Source: Cryptomeria japonica
Lineage: Eukaryota > Streptophyta > Pinopsida > Cupressales > Cupressaceae
Assembly (NCBI RefSeq): GCF_030272615.1
Contig: NC_081409.1
Location: forward strand, 24,572,406 to 24,636,405
Length of the DNA stretch: 64,000 bases
Direction of reading: 5' to 3'
A program made the position numbers and the translations under genes. This document shows, piece after piece, positions 48,585 through 60,074 of this stretch. The notes beneath the pieces are model-generated. The model worked only from the letters and a program-made list of their open reading frames with translations, had not been told where the DNA came from and did not search any database. The first letter of the stretch is position 1, and each line of letters begins with the position of its first letter.

Positions 48585-49288
48585 ATCTCAAATGATTATG
48601 TATAGGTATAAACAAAATTCATGAAGTAAGTTAATTTAAATCTCATGATAATTAGATATATATTATAATTACATACGTATTTACATGTATATGATTGAAT
48701 TGTTATTCGAACTCATACATATGTATAATTATATATATGTACATCTATAAGTAAACAAATAAATATATAGTTCACTAAATCACACATATCTACACAAAAG
48801 AACGTGAAATCATAGGGTCAATATTCATTTTCAAATCATTCACGCATTACATTCTCATAGACAAATAAAACATAATATTTTGCCATCACTTATGAAATTT
48901 AAATCTCAGAATCAAATAATGCAACCAATGCACGCATAAATATTCTAAAGTGGTGTGTGAGATTCCATCTATTCTAGCGAAGTCCATGAGCTAAGACAAC
49001 TCTACCTGAACCCTATTCTTGCCTTCATATGTGTTCACCTATTCGTGCATTCACTTGCACTCAATTTCTCATTAGCAATGACAATCCCCAATAATAATAA
49101 AAATAATACCGATCATTCAATTGCACTTACAAAAAATAATATAAATCATTTCTTTGCATTTGAATTTCTTTCACATTATCATCTAATTCCTCTAAAACTT
49201 TCCATTTCCATTTCAATTTCATTTCATTTGCGAAAAGTAAACATTATTTTCTTAACTAAATAATTATGGATAAATAGGGTTCGTGATA

Positions 49289-50316
49289 AAATAGGAAATA
49301 GAAAAGAACCCGTGTTTGAAATTTTGACTCAAAAATGCTAAACAATGGTGTGTGGGGTGACCTTGTCCTCAAAGTATCAGATGCAGACAACAAATATATT
49401 TTCAAGATCAAGATGTTCATCAGAATGTTTCTCTAAGGTTTTGTTAGAATAGTATCGGACAATTATTCTTGGAGTGACTTTGTCCTCCAAGTTCTTTCTT
49501 TGCAAAATCTCTTTCTATGTATCTCAATCTACTCTTCCTAAGTCTATAATTGTTGTCTCCTAAATCTACCACCTGCATGCAATAGAAGAAAAATTGTGTT
49601 GTTGATAGCATTTGCCTCTATCAAACCCCAAGATTGAAATCAAACCTATAATTGAAATTGAAATTGAATTAGAATTAAAATTTATAAAACATGACTTAAA
49701 AGGGTTAGAGGCTAGATCTGGGTTTGAAATGCTAAAATTGGAATGTTATAAATTCATGATATTTTTTGTGTTGAAGTATTCATAAAGATTTTTTTATGTA
49801 GGAATTTGGAAATTTAATTGTAATATCTTGATCATGGATTCCATCTTAAATGCATGAAATATGAATACTTGACCTCTACTGCCTTGATAATGATTGATCG
49901 ACTACTCACTTGAATTTGTTTGATATGAATAAAATTTAGACTTGAATAATGTAGAGAGGATGTTTCAAATGAGGGGGTAAAGATTTTTTTTATACCTCAC
50001 CTCATGAAACATGTTTGAATTTATGAAGCAAGACAAAACAAGAAGGGAACTCCAATCTACATTTTTTGTTTGTTGATGGGTCCAAAATTGGACCCAATTA
50101 GCATAGAAAAGGTCATCCAAGGTTCCATTGTCCAAGGAAAAGGGTGCCAAGGGAACCTTTGTCTAGCCTATCAGGGGTGAACAAAGGACAAAATAATAAG
50201 GTAAATGAGGATTACAATTTGAAGTTTGTATGAGCAGAATTAGGCATAATTAGGGCATAGAAGGATAGAATGCTAAAGTGAGGCCTAGAAGTGAGTACCA
50301 AATTATATAGAGATAC
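49289..50316. other. no gene seen
   Basis: AT-rich, non-coding. The words GTGTGGGGTGACCTTGTCCTC and GGAGTGACTTTGTCCTCCAAG (49.36 and 49.47 kb) form a weak direct repeat. Confidence 0.45.
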
Positions 50317-51459
50317 TGTTGGAATCGATGAACAATGAGAGGGGGTAGTGAATCAATGTTTTATAATTTGAAAACTTATCAAGGTGATTCTTAAACCACT
50401 GGATGCATGAGAAAGTAATCAAAGTGTAGAAACATAAAATAAATAACCACACAACCATAACACCAAGATTTTTACATGGAAAATCGGAAAGGGAAAAACT
50501 AATGTGGGATTGAGTACTCACAATATTATTATACTATGGCCAGTAGTAGAAAAATATTATAAAAAGGGGAATGCACTTGCATTCAAGAAAACTACCTAGA
50601 GCTCATTGCTCAATTACAAAGGGGCTACAATCCGAAGGAAGGCCCACTGCCTTATAGGCTATTAAAAAATAATTACAATGATAACTGAACTGAAATATAG
50701 CATCTAACTATGCTGAAATATAATTTCGGTTAGGCTTTGATTGTCTCCTACAAGTGATCTGTCATTCTGTTCTGTAATACAACTTTGTCACATACTAGAG
50801 CAACAAAATCTTCACCAAACTTACAAATTCACTCACACAGAATTTCTTCGCTCACCACACATATCAAAATGACCAACCAAATCAATCTTATATATCTGCA
50901 TCAACAAAAAGAATCATTTACCAAGCTGGCTTCCAAAAACTGCATAAGACACAACATGAAATGTGTTTCACCAAGTTGGCTCAATGAGATCATAAATCCA
51001 AATGCGGACCAAAACAAATTGGTAAAATTCTTCCCATAAGTTGGCCCAATCACCTCAAACATGAAACTAATCACCAAAATCATGCCAACAAATCCGCAAC
51101 ACATGTTACTCCCAAATAGCTCTGCCCTAACTGAATTACCAAATATCAAAGCTCTTAACTTGTACACAATTCAACACTAGATGTCATGATCATGAAGTAA
51201 TCTGTCTCAAACCTAGAACCAACTGCCTTGATCACCATAACCAAAAATAAATTACAGAAATCAAGATGTGCACCATGATCTCATGCTCTACCGATAACTA
51301 TGTTCCACCTTCCAGACTTATGCCTTGTGAACAAAATGATTTCTAGTAAACAAATTCTATGTATACCAGATGTGATATGTGAATTGAGTTTCCATCAATA
51401 AAAAACCCTAAACATCTATCATGCACCAATCATCACCATAACAATGTCACTTTTTAACA
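50317..51459 (-). mobile_element. Ty1/copia-type LTR (minus strand)
   Basis: Starts TGTTGGAATCGATG and ends CACTTTTTAACA on the plus strand, giving TG...CA ends and a length of 1143 bp. To its right lies the complement of a polypurine tract (AAAGGGGGATA on the minus strand), so it is a 3' LTR whose element runs to the right. Only ~230 bases of possible internal sequence (to about 51690) remain before another element begins. Fossil. Copia assignment is by style of the LTR and tract only. Confidence 0.6.
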
Positions 51460-51699
51460 ATATCCCCCTTTAGCATTGATGGCAACACTATGAAAAATGA
51501 ACTATGCACTCAGTACTGTAAGACTTCAAAAATTTCAAACTCTCAAAGAATATACAAGATTCCCCTAATAATTTAAACCATTTTTCACTCTGCTCTCTCC
51601 CCCTTAGACAGAAATGCCAAAGATAAATGATCCGCCAAAATTGATATACAAGGGTATGTATAGCTACTCACAAAAATTTGAAAATGTCTGCAAAAGTTT

Positions 51700-52986
51700 T
51701 TCTAAGAGACAGCAAATGATTGTCCCATGTCACTTTGTATCGTTGGCTTGTTGGTAGCCTCATCTACCTAGCTCATACTCACCCTGACATTTCATTTGTA
51801 ATTGGCTTGTTTCACACATTATGACGAAGCCACATGAGCTTCATTGGATGGTTGTGAAACACATCTTGTACTATATTCAGGGCACTCACATGTACAGGAT
51901 TCACTATGCAACATGCACAGGTTCATATTTGGTTGGCTACATGATTGGGCTTATGATCTTGATGATCACAAGTCCACATCTGGTTACTGCTTTCACTAGT
52001 GGTTACGATCTCGTTAGTTGGTAGAGCAAGAAGAAGCATGTCATTTCTCTTTCTTCGATTGAGATTAAATATCAAGGGATTGTTAATGTCACCACTAAGG
52101 TCATTTGGCTTCATAATTTCCTCACTAAATTTGGCATCACATTAAATTAGACAATCATTTAATATGACAATAAGAGTACCATCTAGATCTTGCAGAATCT
52201 AGTCCAACATTAATGGACCAAACACGTCAAGATCGACATGCATTATCTTTGGGAGTTGATTTAGGAGCATGTCATCAATTTGTAGTGTTTACCTACAACA
52301 AAGAAGGATGCATATATCTTAACTAAACCCTTCACTAAGAGTATGTATGTCCATCTTACATCTTTGTTGGGGGTGTTGGACATTTCTTCTAGGGGCTCAC
52401 TTACCCATTCTTTCTAAACATCCTCTCATTGGGGGTAGTTTTTTCCCATTAGGTTTTCTCCTTCATTTTTCTATTGAGGGGATCTTTTGTACATGTGTAC
52501 CTTATCAATCTCAGTTGTCAGGACCCATCTTTACTATTTTGTCTACGTTTCTCCCTAAGTTTCACTTAAGGGGATGTGTTAGTGTGAATAGGGTTCTTTA
52601 GCCTTCTAGTTCCCACTATAGCTCTCTTCACACTTAGTTAAGCTTACTTAGGGAATTTTTCACTTTATCCCACATTGGTTGTGTTTTAGTCCCTTGGGTG
52701 GTAAATTCTATATATATTCACCCATTTCTTTGATATCAATATCTTATTTTCATTGTAGTCTTTGCATTCTCTTGAGTTGAATATAGTTTATTTCGCTCAT
52801 TTTGTATTTCTTGGTTTGCTCTCCTCCATTCATTCACATTTGTGGATTGAACTCTCATATTTTGGATAGTTCTTATTGGTTGAATTCTCTAGAGAAAGTT
52901 CTTGAATTTTACATTCGTGATTTGTTGCTTCAACATATATCACTAACACTATCATTTTTCTATCCATACAAACATCACACCTAACA
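51700..52986 (+). mobile_element. Ty1/copia 3' end: RNase H and 3' LTR
   Basis: From about 51740 the frames read YLAHTHPDISFVIGL-like sequence, VKHILYYIQGTHMYRIHYAT, SKKKHVISLSSIEIKYQGIV and VIWLHNFLTKFGI, the RNase H of Ty1/copia polyproteins, then the terminal KDAYILTKPFTKSM motif. A polypurine tract (AAGGGGA) and a 410-bp LTR follow. It is a broken fossil and the 5' part of the element is missing. Confidence 0.85.
52577..52986 (+). mobile_element. copia 3' LTR, 410 bp
   Basis: Begins TGTTAGTGTGAATAGGG and ends ACACCTAACA, with TGTTAG and CTAACA as inverted ends. A TATA-like CTATATATATTC lies near 52709. The partner LTR is not in the window, so age cannot be judged. Confidence 0.8.
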
Positions 52987-53289
52987 ATTTAGAATTATTA
53001 GTGATGAAAAGACTCTCATATGCTAGATAGAGATCAGTGTTCAACGTGACCATTGTCTACATACCCATTGCATTCGCATGTTATCTACTAATAAAATGTA
53101 ATCACCTAATGAGATGATGTAAAGTAGTTTCATTACAAAGGCCTATGTAAATTATTGTTCACACCATGACCTACTATCTTTAAGTCAAGTCTCTCAACTT
53201 CAATTGAACATGTATTATTTTCCCTATAATTCTTCCATTGACTTGACTAATTGTTTTTTTGTGTGTCTACTGATGCATTTCTTATTTAA

Positions 53290-53692
53290 AAAATACAATT
53301 GTGTTTCCTTAACAACTACAAATATTATTTCAAATGCATCTTACCTTGGGCTTCAACTTGCTTTCGGGGGAGGTCATAAAAAGGTATGGCTTGAAAGTGA
53401 CTCCCTGAATATTATTAATTGTCTGATTAAACATACAACAACATTTAATTCAAGATTGTCTCGATATGATTACCAAAATAGATGAATTTTTAAAAAAATG
53501 CATGTTTTTGGGGAAGGTAATCAACTTGCGGACTATGTGACTAACTTGGGTGTGGTTTATGAGAAAATCAAATGGTGGAGGGAAGGGGAAACTTTCCCGA
53601 TGCACTTGTGTGAACTGGCACAAAAGGATGCTGTAGGTATTGTAGATTCTCAATGGTCAAATATTAATGATGTCGTCTTATCACATGCATAA
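53290..53692 (+). pseudogene. LINE-type RNase H scrap
   Basis: The frame reads ASYLGLQLAFGGGHKKVWLE, then SDSLNIINCLIKH, and after a stop at 53480-53485 HVFGEGNQLADYVTNLGVVY and a tail to 53692. These are the ALL.GL..A, (E)SDS and H..EGN..AD..(A/T)N.G motifs of the RVT_3 RNase H domain of plant LINEs. Reverse transcriptase is not seen upstream, so this is a truncated 3' piece or a separate domesticated-type fragment. Confidence 0.72.
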
Positions 53693-53792
53693 AGCCACTC
53701 TCTGTAATATTTGGAATTGACATAACACTAGGGTTTCCAAATTATTCTTGGCTTCCTAGTTTTGTGTCTTCTAGTTTTGGTCTGGTTATGAG

Positions 53793-55410
53793 ACGATGAG
53801 TCTCATAATTGGCAAGGGTAACTCGAACATTGGGGGAGATAAAAATAGGATTGATCCATCCTTGTATGAGAAGTGGGAGCAAAATAAGGATATACATGGA
53901 CTGAGATTGCAGATCACAGTCTTGTCCTATACATTAAAAAACTGCATGGTCATGACCCCAGGGCGATAGAAGGGTTTGTTAATGGTTGGAATGATGGTGT
54001 TCTCAGTGTCTATGGTGCTGAGTTCAAAATTGATGAGGAGCTTATTGCAGATATCATTGGGTTGCAGATGGAGGGGAAGAATTTCTACAGAGAATGCAAG
54101 GCAATGGAGGAAGCCCTCTTTATTTTCTTTGATAAGTAGAGAGAAAGAGACAGAGTTAGGAAAATGGCTGACAGGGGCTACATTAGGAAAGAGTTGATGA
54201 GCCTTTGGGCTGATGTTGCGGAGGTGATTGTGAGGTACATTACCTTAGATGGTCATTTTCTTAGTACTTTTTTTACCTTTTTACTATTTTGAACCATTTT
54301 AGACATGATAGGAAAATCTCTTTGCCATTTTATTTTCTCAATTTTTTGGAGCATAGCCTTTCTAATCATTCAAAAAAATGTGAAAACCCTGTTTTACATG
54401 AGGGCCTTATCCTTCTTATTATGGAATATGCTAAAAAGAATGAAGTTAAGCCCTCACCGACCTACAAAATTCAATGTAACCCCAAAACCTTTAATGTTCC
54501 TTATGTGCATGTTGTGTCAGATATTGAAATAGAGGATGAGAGGATCTCGGGTGAGGTGTCTATGATTTGGTGTGACCTTCAAGGGTCAGAAGATGACTGA
54601 GAGGATCTATCAACCCTCTGATGAAGAGAGTCCCCCCCTCGAAGGTCACTCCTGGCACTAACAGTAGCAAAAAGTATAAACCCCCCTATAAATGTAGCCA
54701 AAAAGAACAAAACCCCTCTTCCCCAGGAGATGGGTAATAGTAGCTTTATAGAGCAAAAGGTGAGGAATTCTATGGATCTTAATTATAAAGAGAATAAGAA
54801 TATTAAGTTGGATATCCCCCTCAACCTGGACCTAGTGGACCCTGATAATAGACCTACTACTTGCTAACTCGACCTCCAATTAGGAGAACTACTTTCATTG
54901 GGTGATTAGTGAAATCTTCTTCATCAAATAGGGAATAAATGACAATATTAATAGCTTCACTGAGACCTCAATGCCTAATAAATCTGATGAGCTCCTTAAA
55001 TTGACTTAGAAGTTGACTCAAGATGTTAAAGTCATGAAAACATAGCACGAATCCAGAATTGTCAGTTTGAAGAAAGAATTGGAAGACCTTAAGGGAAGTC
55101 TCAGGAATTTGGTTGAGATTAGTAAAAAGGCAATGAATAACAATGCTAAAGACCTTAAAAAGCTGAATGAGAAAATGATAATCCATAAAGCTCAACTGAT
55201 CAACAGTATTCCGATATCTACTACGAAATCTAAAAGGAAAAACCTGGTTACTAATCCATAGGGATTGGAGGTGCTGGTTTGTAAATGCCCATCTACTAGG
55301 ACAAGGAGCAGGAATCAAGAGATAAGTACCATGAAGAGTATCATGGAGGAGCTGGAAGACATCAATAACAACTTTATTGAGAAAAATTTTGAGCTATTCG
55401 GAGCTCTTGT
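53793..55410 (+). pseudogene. remnant C of unnamed repeat ORF family
   Basis: Readable parts in order: GGDKNRIDPSLYEKWEQNKD; EGFVNGWNDGVLSVYGAEFK and IDEELIADIIGLQMEGKNFY; LNHFRHDRKISLPFYFLNFL and NPVLHEGLILLIMEYAKKN (to about 54597); then a coiled-coil tail (ELEDLKGSLRNLVEISKKAM) ending with ELFGALV near 55410. The front matches remnant A in order and spacing. After the end, a T-rich 3' region with AATAAA near 55585 looks like an mRNA tail. Family unknown; treated as a fossil with several breaks. Confidence 0.62.
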
Positions 55411-56200
55411 TTAGCTTTATGCTGGATTTCCTAAGGTTTTAGTTTTGTTTTTTAGTTGAGCTCCGTGGGATTTTGCCCCTGTTTCTTTTGCTGTTTGGCT
55501 GTTGGATCTGGACTTTCTCGCTGCTGTTTTGCTTTTTCTGTACTTGAATTTGGGTTCCAGATCTTGTAAAACCTATTTTATTTTAATAAAAAACTATAAC
55601 CATTATTTCTTTGCCTCAAATTAAAAAATAAAACACGTGAGTAAAGACTAAAAGGATGAAAGGAACCGTTCGATTGAAATAAAAAAAAAGACGTTCAGTA
55701 GCTCAAATAAGGACGTAGGAAAAAAAACAGCAAGGGACTTGTTTATTATATTCTTTGCTTCTTGATGAGGAGATCCCCTACACATGAAATACGAGTGTGT
55801 TAAATCGTAACTTTTTATACCACGGTCATGAATAATTTGAAGGATTCCAGCTGGTTTGCCCATCAGGGAATTGGTCGTTTTTGTCTGCTTCGTGCAAGAG
55901 GACCGATGGAACTTTGATTTTGACAAAGATTTCATGCTATTAATTATTTAAATAAAATATAATTGGCTAGCTTTTCAATTCCTTTGGGCGTAAGCATATG
56001 CCGCTCAAATTGATTTAACTTCAAAAATAATAGAAAGGATACCTAATTTTGTTTGATGGAGAATATAAAAATTGAGATCACAGAAGTTGGATGGCATGTT
56101 GATGTAAGTCCGAAGATAAAATATAAGATGGCTATGTAGTCCATCGAGACGTTCCAACCGTTATTGTTTTTTAATTAGAATTTGTTTCCAACTCATCTTT
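54900..56200 (+). repeat. segmental duplication, copy 2
   Basis: Second copy of the block at 28363-29594, same orientation, 26.5 kb away. It leads into a decayed NLR as copy 1 leads into the better NLR, so NLR and flank were duplicated together. A further ~1.8 kb of unrelated sequence separates it from the NLR remnant. Confidence 0.88.
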
Positions 56201-58044
56201 CCTCTGCTAACATTCCAATAATTTTAAAATTAAAAACGGTCAGGTTGTCAGATCAATTGCGTAGGTACTCCTTTCTAACAATATTTTTTAAGCATTGACT
56301 GTCCATTATAGCCTACGTTGTCACATCATATCAAGTTCACTTGCTTGCAACTGATTTCTAAATTCATACCATTTAATCCAGATATTGTATGATAGTCTCA
56401 CATTAATCAACATGATTGATTCGGGATCATTTCATTATTAATGGATTATATGTTAATTTATAGGTTTATATTGAAAATTTATATGTGGAAGATAGCTTTA
56501 ATTCAATACATGTACAAATTTATTTATTGCTTATGATGTATAGTAAAATAAATTTTAATAGATGATTGTAGGATTTGGTATCGTTAAATATAATTATTTT
56601 GTATATAGATATCACGTTTTAGAAAATATATATTAAAAGTGATAGACATAAATTATTGAAAAATTAAGTAATATGGAGAAACATTTCTATTGAGAATAAT
56701 TGTTTGTGGGGATGTAGAAGGGTGCTTTCCAAGCCTAAAGATGGGGGATTCATATAGAAAAATCACTACACATCAAAATTACAATTTATATCATGTTAAT
56801 TCTACACTTGTATAAGAACCTTGAATATAGTAACTACAAATTTCCTGAAAGTGGTCAATGCAATTTATGATTCCAAGGCAAGTTTCTTAACTACCATGTC
56901 ATGTTAAATTCAAATTTTGGAGCTTTGAAGAGGTAAGTGTAGTTCTTCATGGCATTTTTAGTACATCAATCTAGGGGAGACACTTAGAATTTTGTCATCA
57001 AACCCTAATCTCTTAGTCATTTCTAACCATTGATCTTGAAATCCAATGCGAATGATCAATTCCTTGTCCGAGATAACCATTTATCAAAGACCTTACAAAT
57101 CATTATCATTGAACCATCCCATATTTTCCTTACATTATCTATTTAAAAACTCATCAATAGTCATGTTATTGGTTCATTAAGAAACAACATTTCTCAATTC
57201 ATTCTTAACTCAAATTTGATGTCCAAAGATAGTAAAGAGAGAACTCTTAGGGTTCATTTCCTCTTTCACTCAATTTAAAGGAGCAGTTGAAAGAGAAAAT
57301 GTAATAGATAAATGATCATTTAAACATTCATTTTATTTTCTATTTTTTCACCAATTTTTCAAACAACTATAATTGGTTTGGACCTAATATTCACAAGTAT
57401 AGACTTGAACATAATATCTTGATCTAAACTCTAACTAGTGAGATTTATCTAGTAGACAATGAACAATTAGAATTTTCTCACCTCAATCTTCTAATATTTA
57501 AGTCTTCTTAAGAACTTGCAATATGTAAAAGAACCTTTTAAGAATTTGTGGATATCATATTCTCCTTATTTAAACCTTTGGTTAAACTATTCAACATAAT
57601 GAACTCAATGTGAAAACATTAAGCATTTAGTATGCTCTTAAGATGATGATACAATACATTCTTTTCTCAATGCTAGATGATTTCTTGATTACTGCTAATA
57701 TTTGTATACCATCTTAACGTCTAATTTTAAATTTATCACACTTTTATTGGTTCATTATGACTTGTAACTGAAGAAACATGAACTTTATTTATTAAATTTT
57801 AAAAAAAGAGATTTAAAATACAATAATATAATTATAAAGTTGATTTTTCTGAATTCCACACCTCCATATTAAATCCATATTAAATATAGATATTAAAAAT
57901 ATTTAATAATAAAAATAAATAAATAAATTCCCTATGAAATATACCATTTTACTTTATATGAATCATTATATAAATGGCGAATCTTTGTAACGCAAAACAT
58001 AAACGACAAGTAATGTAAATATGATTTTCTTAACAACTTGCATG
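56201..58044. other. no gene seen; insertion relative to copy 1
   Basis: AT-rich, non-coding, with no clear match to the corresponding NLR upstream region. It may be an inserted element or the result of deletions in copy 1. Confidence 0.45.
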
Positions 58045-59298
58045 CATACCTGCATTGGGCCGTTGCAGCGCTTTCTGTCTTGGGATATCTGGTATCAAAG
58101 TGTCATCAAGTGTCCCACTTGATTCGCTCTAAGATAAGTAACCTCCGTCAGGATCTGGAGATGACTGGTTTAATAGCAATATTGGCGAATCAGTCAGTTG
58201 TTCTTCCTCTTATCAGATCCACTCTTTCCGAAGGACACGGGTGATTACAAACAAGTCATTCCTTTTCATAAGATGTTAATCTAATTACACCTCATTATAG
58301 TTTTATTTTTTTTATTATTTTTTAAATTAATTAAAAAATCTTACAAGGATCTTTTTGGTCTATATTAGGGGTGGAAAGCAAATAGAACTGGAAGACGATG
58401 AGGATGGTAGAGAGAAGTTAACACATGCTTTTCAAACTGCAGCAAACAAGCCAGTGTTTCTGTTTATTGATAATGTTCTGCTTGTACAAGATTTGAGGAA
58501 AATTCTGCCCGAAGACTTGAAAGATCTTCCCCAGCGTAGCAGAATACTTATTACAGCCAGAAGCAAGGGCGTCACAGATGTGCTTCTGGAACGTGACCTT
58601 GAGCGCAAGGATTATCCTGTCAAAACTCTTCCTGACAATCATGGGGTGGAAATTCTGTGCAATGACCCTGTGACTCGTGATCATATGAAGGATGATCTAG
58701 ACAAGATTGTCAAGTCTGCCAAGGAATTCCGTTGGTTCTCAAAATTGTTGGTGCTCATTTGCGCAAACTGGAATACAGGGCAGACCGTTGTACACTGATA
58801 CTGGAAGCTTTACAAACAGGAGGGAATATCAAAGAAGATGAGCTCAGCAACCGTTTGTTTAATTTTTTTTATGACAAGTTGGAGAAGTCCACCCAGGAAG
58901 CATTTTTAGATATCTGCTGCTTCTTTGATAACAATCGGTCTGCTTCAGCTCTAAAGTTTATTGTGGGGCCTGATCAAGTCACATTTCTTCAAGAGGCAGC
59001 ATTTTTAGATATCGACGAGGAGGAGGAGGATTTATTTGCTCACGATATTATTCGATCAATAGGGCGGAGTTTGTCAGATTCAAGTAGAATTATTGATCTA
59101 AACTCCTGGAATGAAGCTGAAAAAGATGAGGTATATTTCTCCTTTAACTATAATTAAATGGATTAAGCCTCTATATACTTTCATTGCTAAATCAAACTTG
59201 TTAATACTATACTCTCATAGGCCAAGCTCAAAGGAATCAAAGGAGTTCTGCTTGCAGATTATGATTGCTTGCCAGAGAAAAGACATCTTAATTTGATG
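58045..59298 (+). pseudogene. decayed NLR paralogue lacking P-loop and LRRs
   Basis: Matches the NLR at 30.8-33.3 kb. Part of exon 3 (LHWAVAALSVLGYLVSKCHQ) is joined directly to exon 4 (SKISNLRQDLEMTGLIAILA), with the intervening ~330 bases lost. Exon 5 begins only at RGGKQIELEDDEDG, so the linker and P-loop are gone together with most of intron 4. The NB-ARC remainder keeps VFLFIDNV, SRILITAR and FLDICCFF, but a one-base deletion near 58712 (KIVKSAKEF against KIVKVCLGI) shifts the frame before the GLPL region. The intron after AEKDE is kept; exon 6 stops after about 78 bases at a TAG (59299), where similarity ends. It cannot make a working receptor. Confidence 0.88.
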
Positions 59299-60074
59299 TA
59301 GAATGTTGGTTAATGGATTGGATTTCTCAAAATTTACAAATAAATATTCCTGTTGCCCAAATAGAAAACCAATGATAACCAGCAGTTGGGTAAATAATTA
59401 TTGTTTTTACCCTCTGCATTAAGGTACAACTCCCTATATAATATTCAATGAATTTTGAATAATTTTTCTTTATGCGATTCACTTTTAACCAGAAAGTAAA
59501 CAAAAGGCTTCAACATTCACTAGTCAACACAATATGAATGCTTAATGATGGATAATGAAATTCATAATAAGACATTTGATCTCAAATGAAAATTAACTCT
59601 CAGGATGATAAAAAGAATATTTGAACTCTGATTGATACTCGCTCATGTCTCACAGGACAAGGGGAATCAGAAAATTCAAAAGCTTTCAGCTAGTTTCATT
59701 TACCAAATTGATTCGCAGACTTCAAATGAAAAATCAGAGAAAAGAAACAGATACATAAACACATAATCATTCCAACAGAAACTTTACGTATTCGAAACAC
59801 GCAGGTTTCTAAAGCTGTATCATATATTTCATTCCACTCAAAGATGGGTATTTCACTAAAAATACAAATGAAATCAGTCTGTTCCTCCAATTCTCACACC
59901 AAAAATTCTATATCGCGCAAAAACATCCTTACAAATATATATAGCCGCCAGGCTTAATTGTCTTTTTTAAACAAAATGCAACTATGAAATTCAAGAGACA
60001 ACCGTCTATAACTGAAATTAACTAAACGGCTACAAGCCGTAAATAGAGCCATAACGAAAAGAACAGAAAACGGC
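59299..60074. other. no gene seen; 3' side of remnant D
   Basis: Non-coding. Similarity to the NLR ends at 59298, so the DNA from here on, including remnant D, probably arrived by insertion or rearrangement. Confidence 0.45.

Larger units (their letters stand above)
46206..49288 (-). mobile_element. second chromovirus LTR (minus strand)
   Basis: Matches 37866-40321 along its length and ends on the right with the same terminal words in diverged form. If both belong to one insertion, this is the 5' LTR. It is ~600 bp longer because of microsatellite growth (48159-48181, 48261-48584) and extra sequence at about 47930-48230. It may instead be a separate or solo LTR of the same family. Confidence 0.68.

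Noticed and set aside
48213-48624. Overlapping long frames on both strands rich in Tyr, Ile, Met and Val
   Set aside because: They are translations of a TA/TATG microsatellite and occur in every frame.
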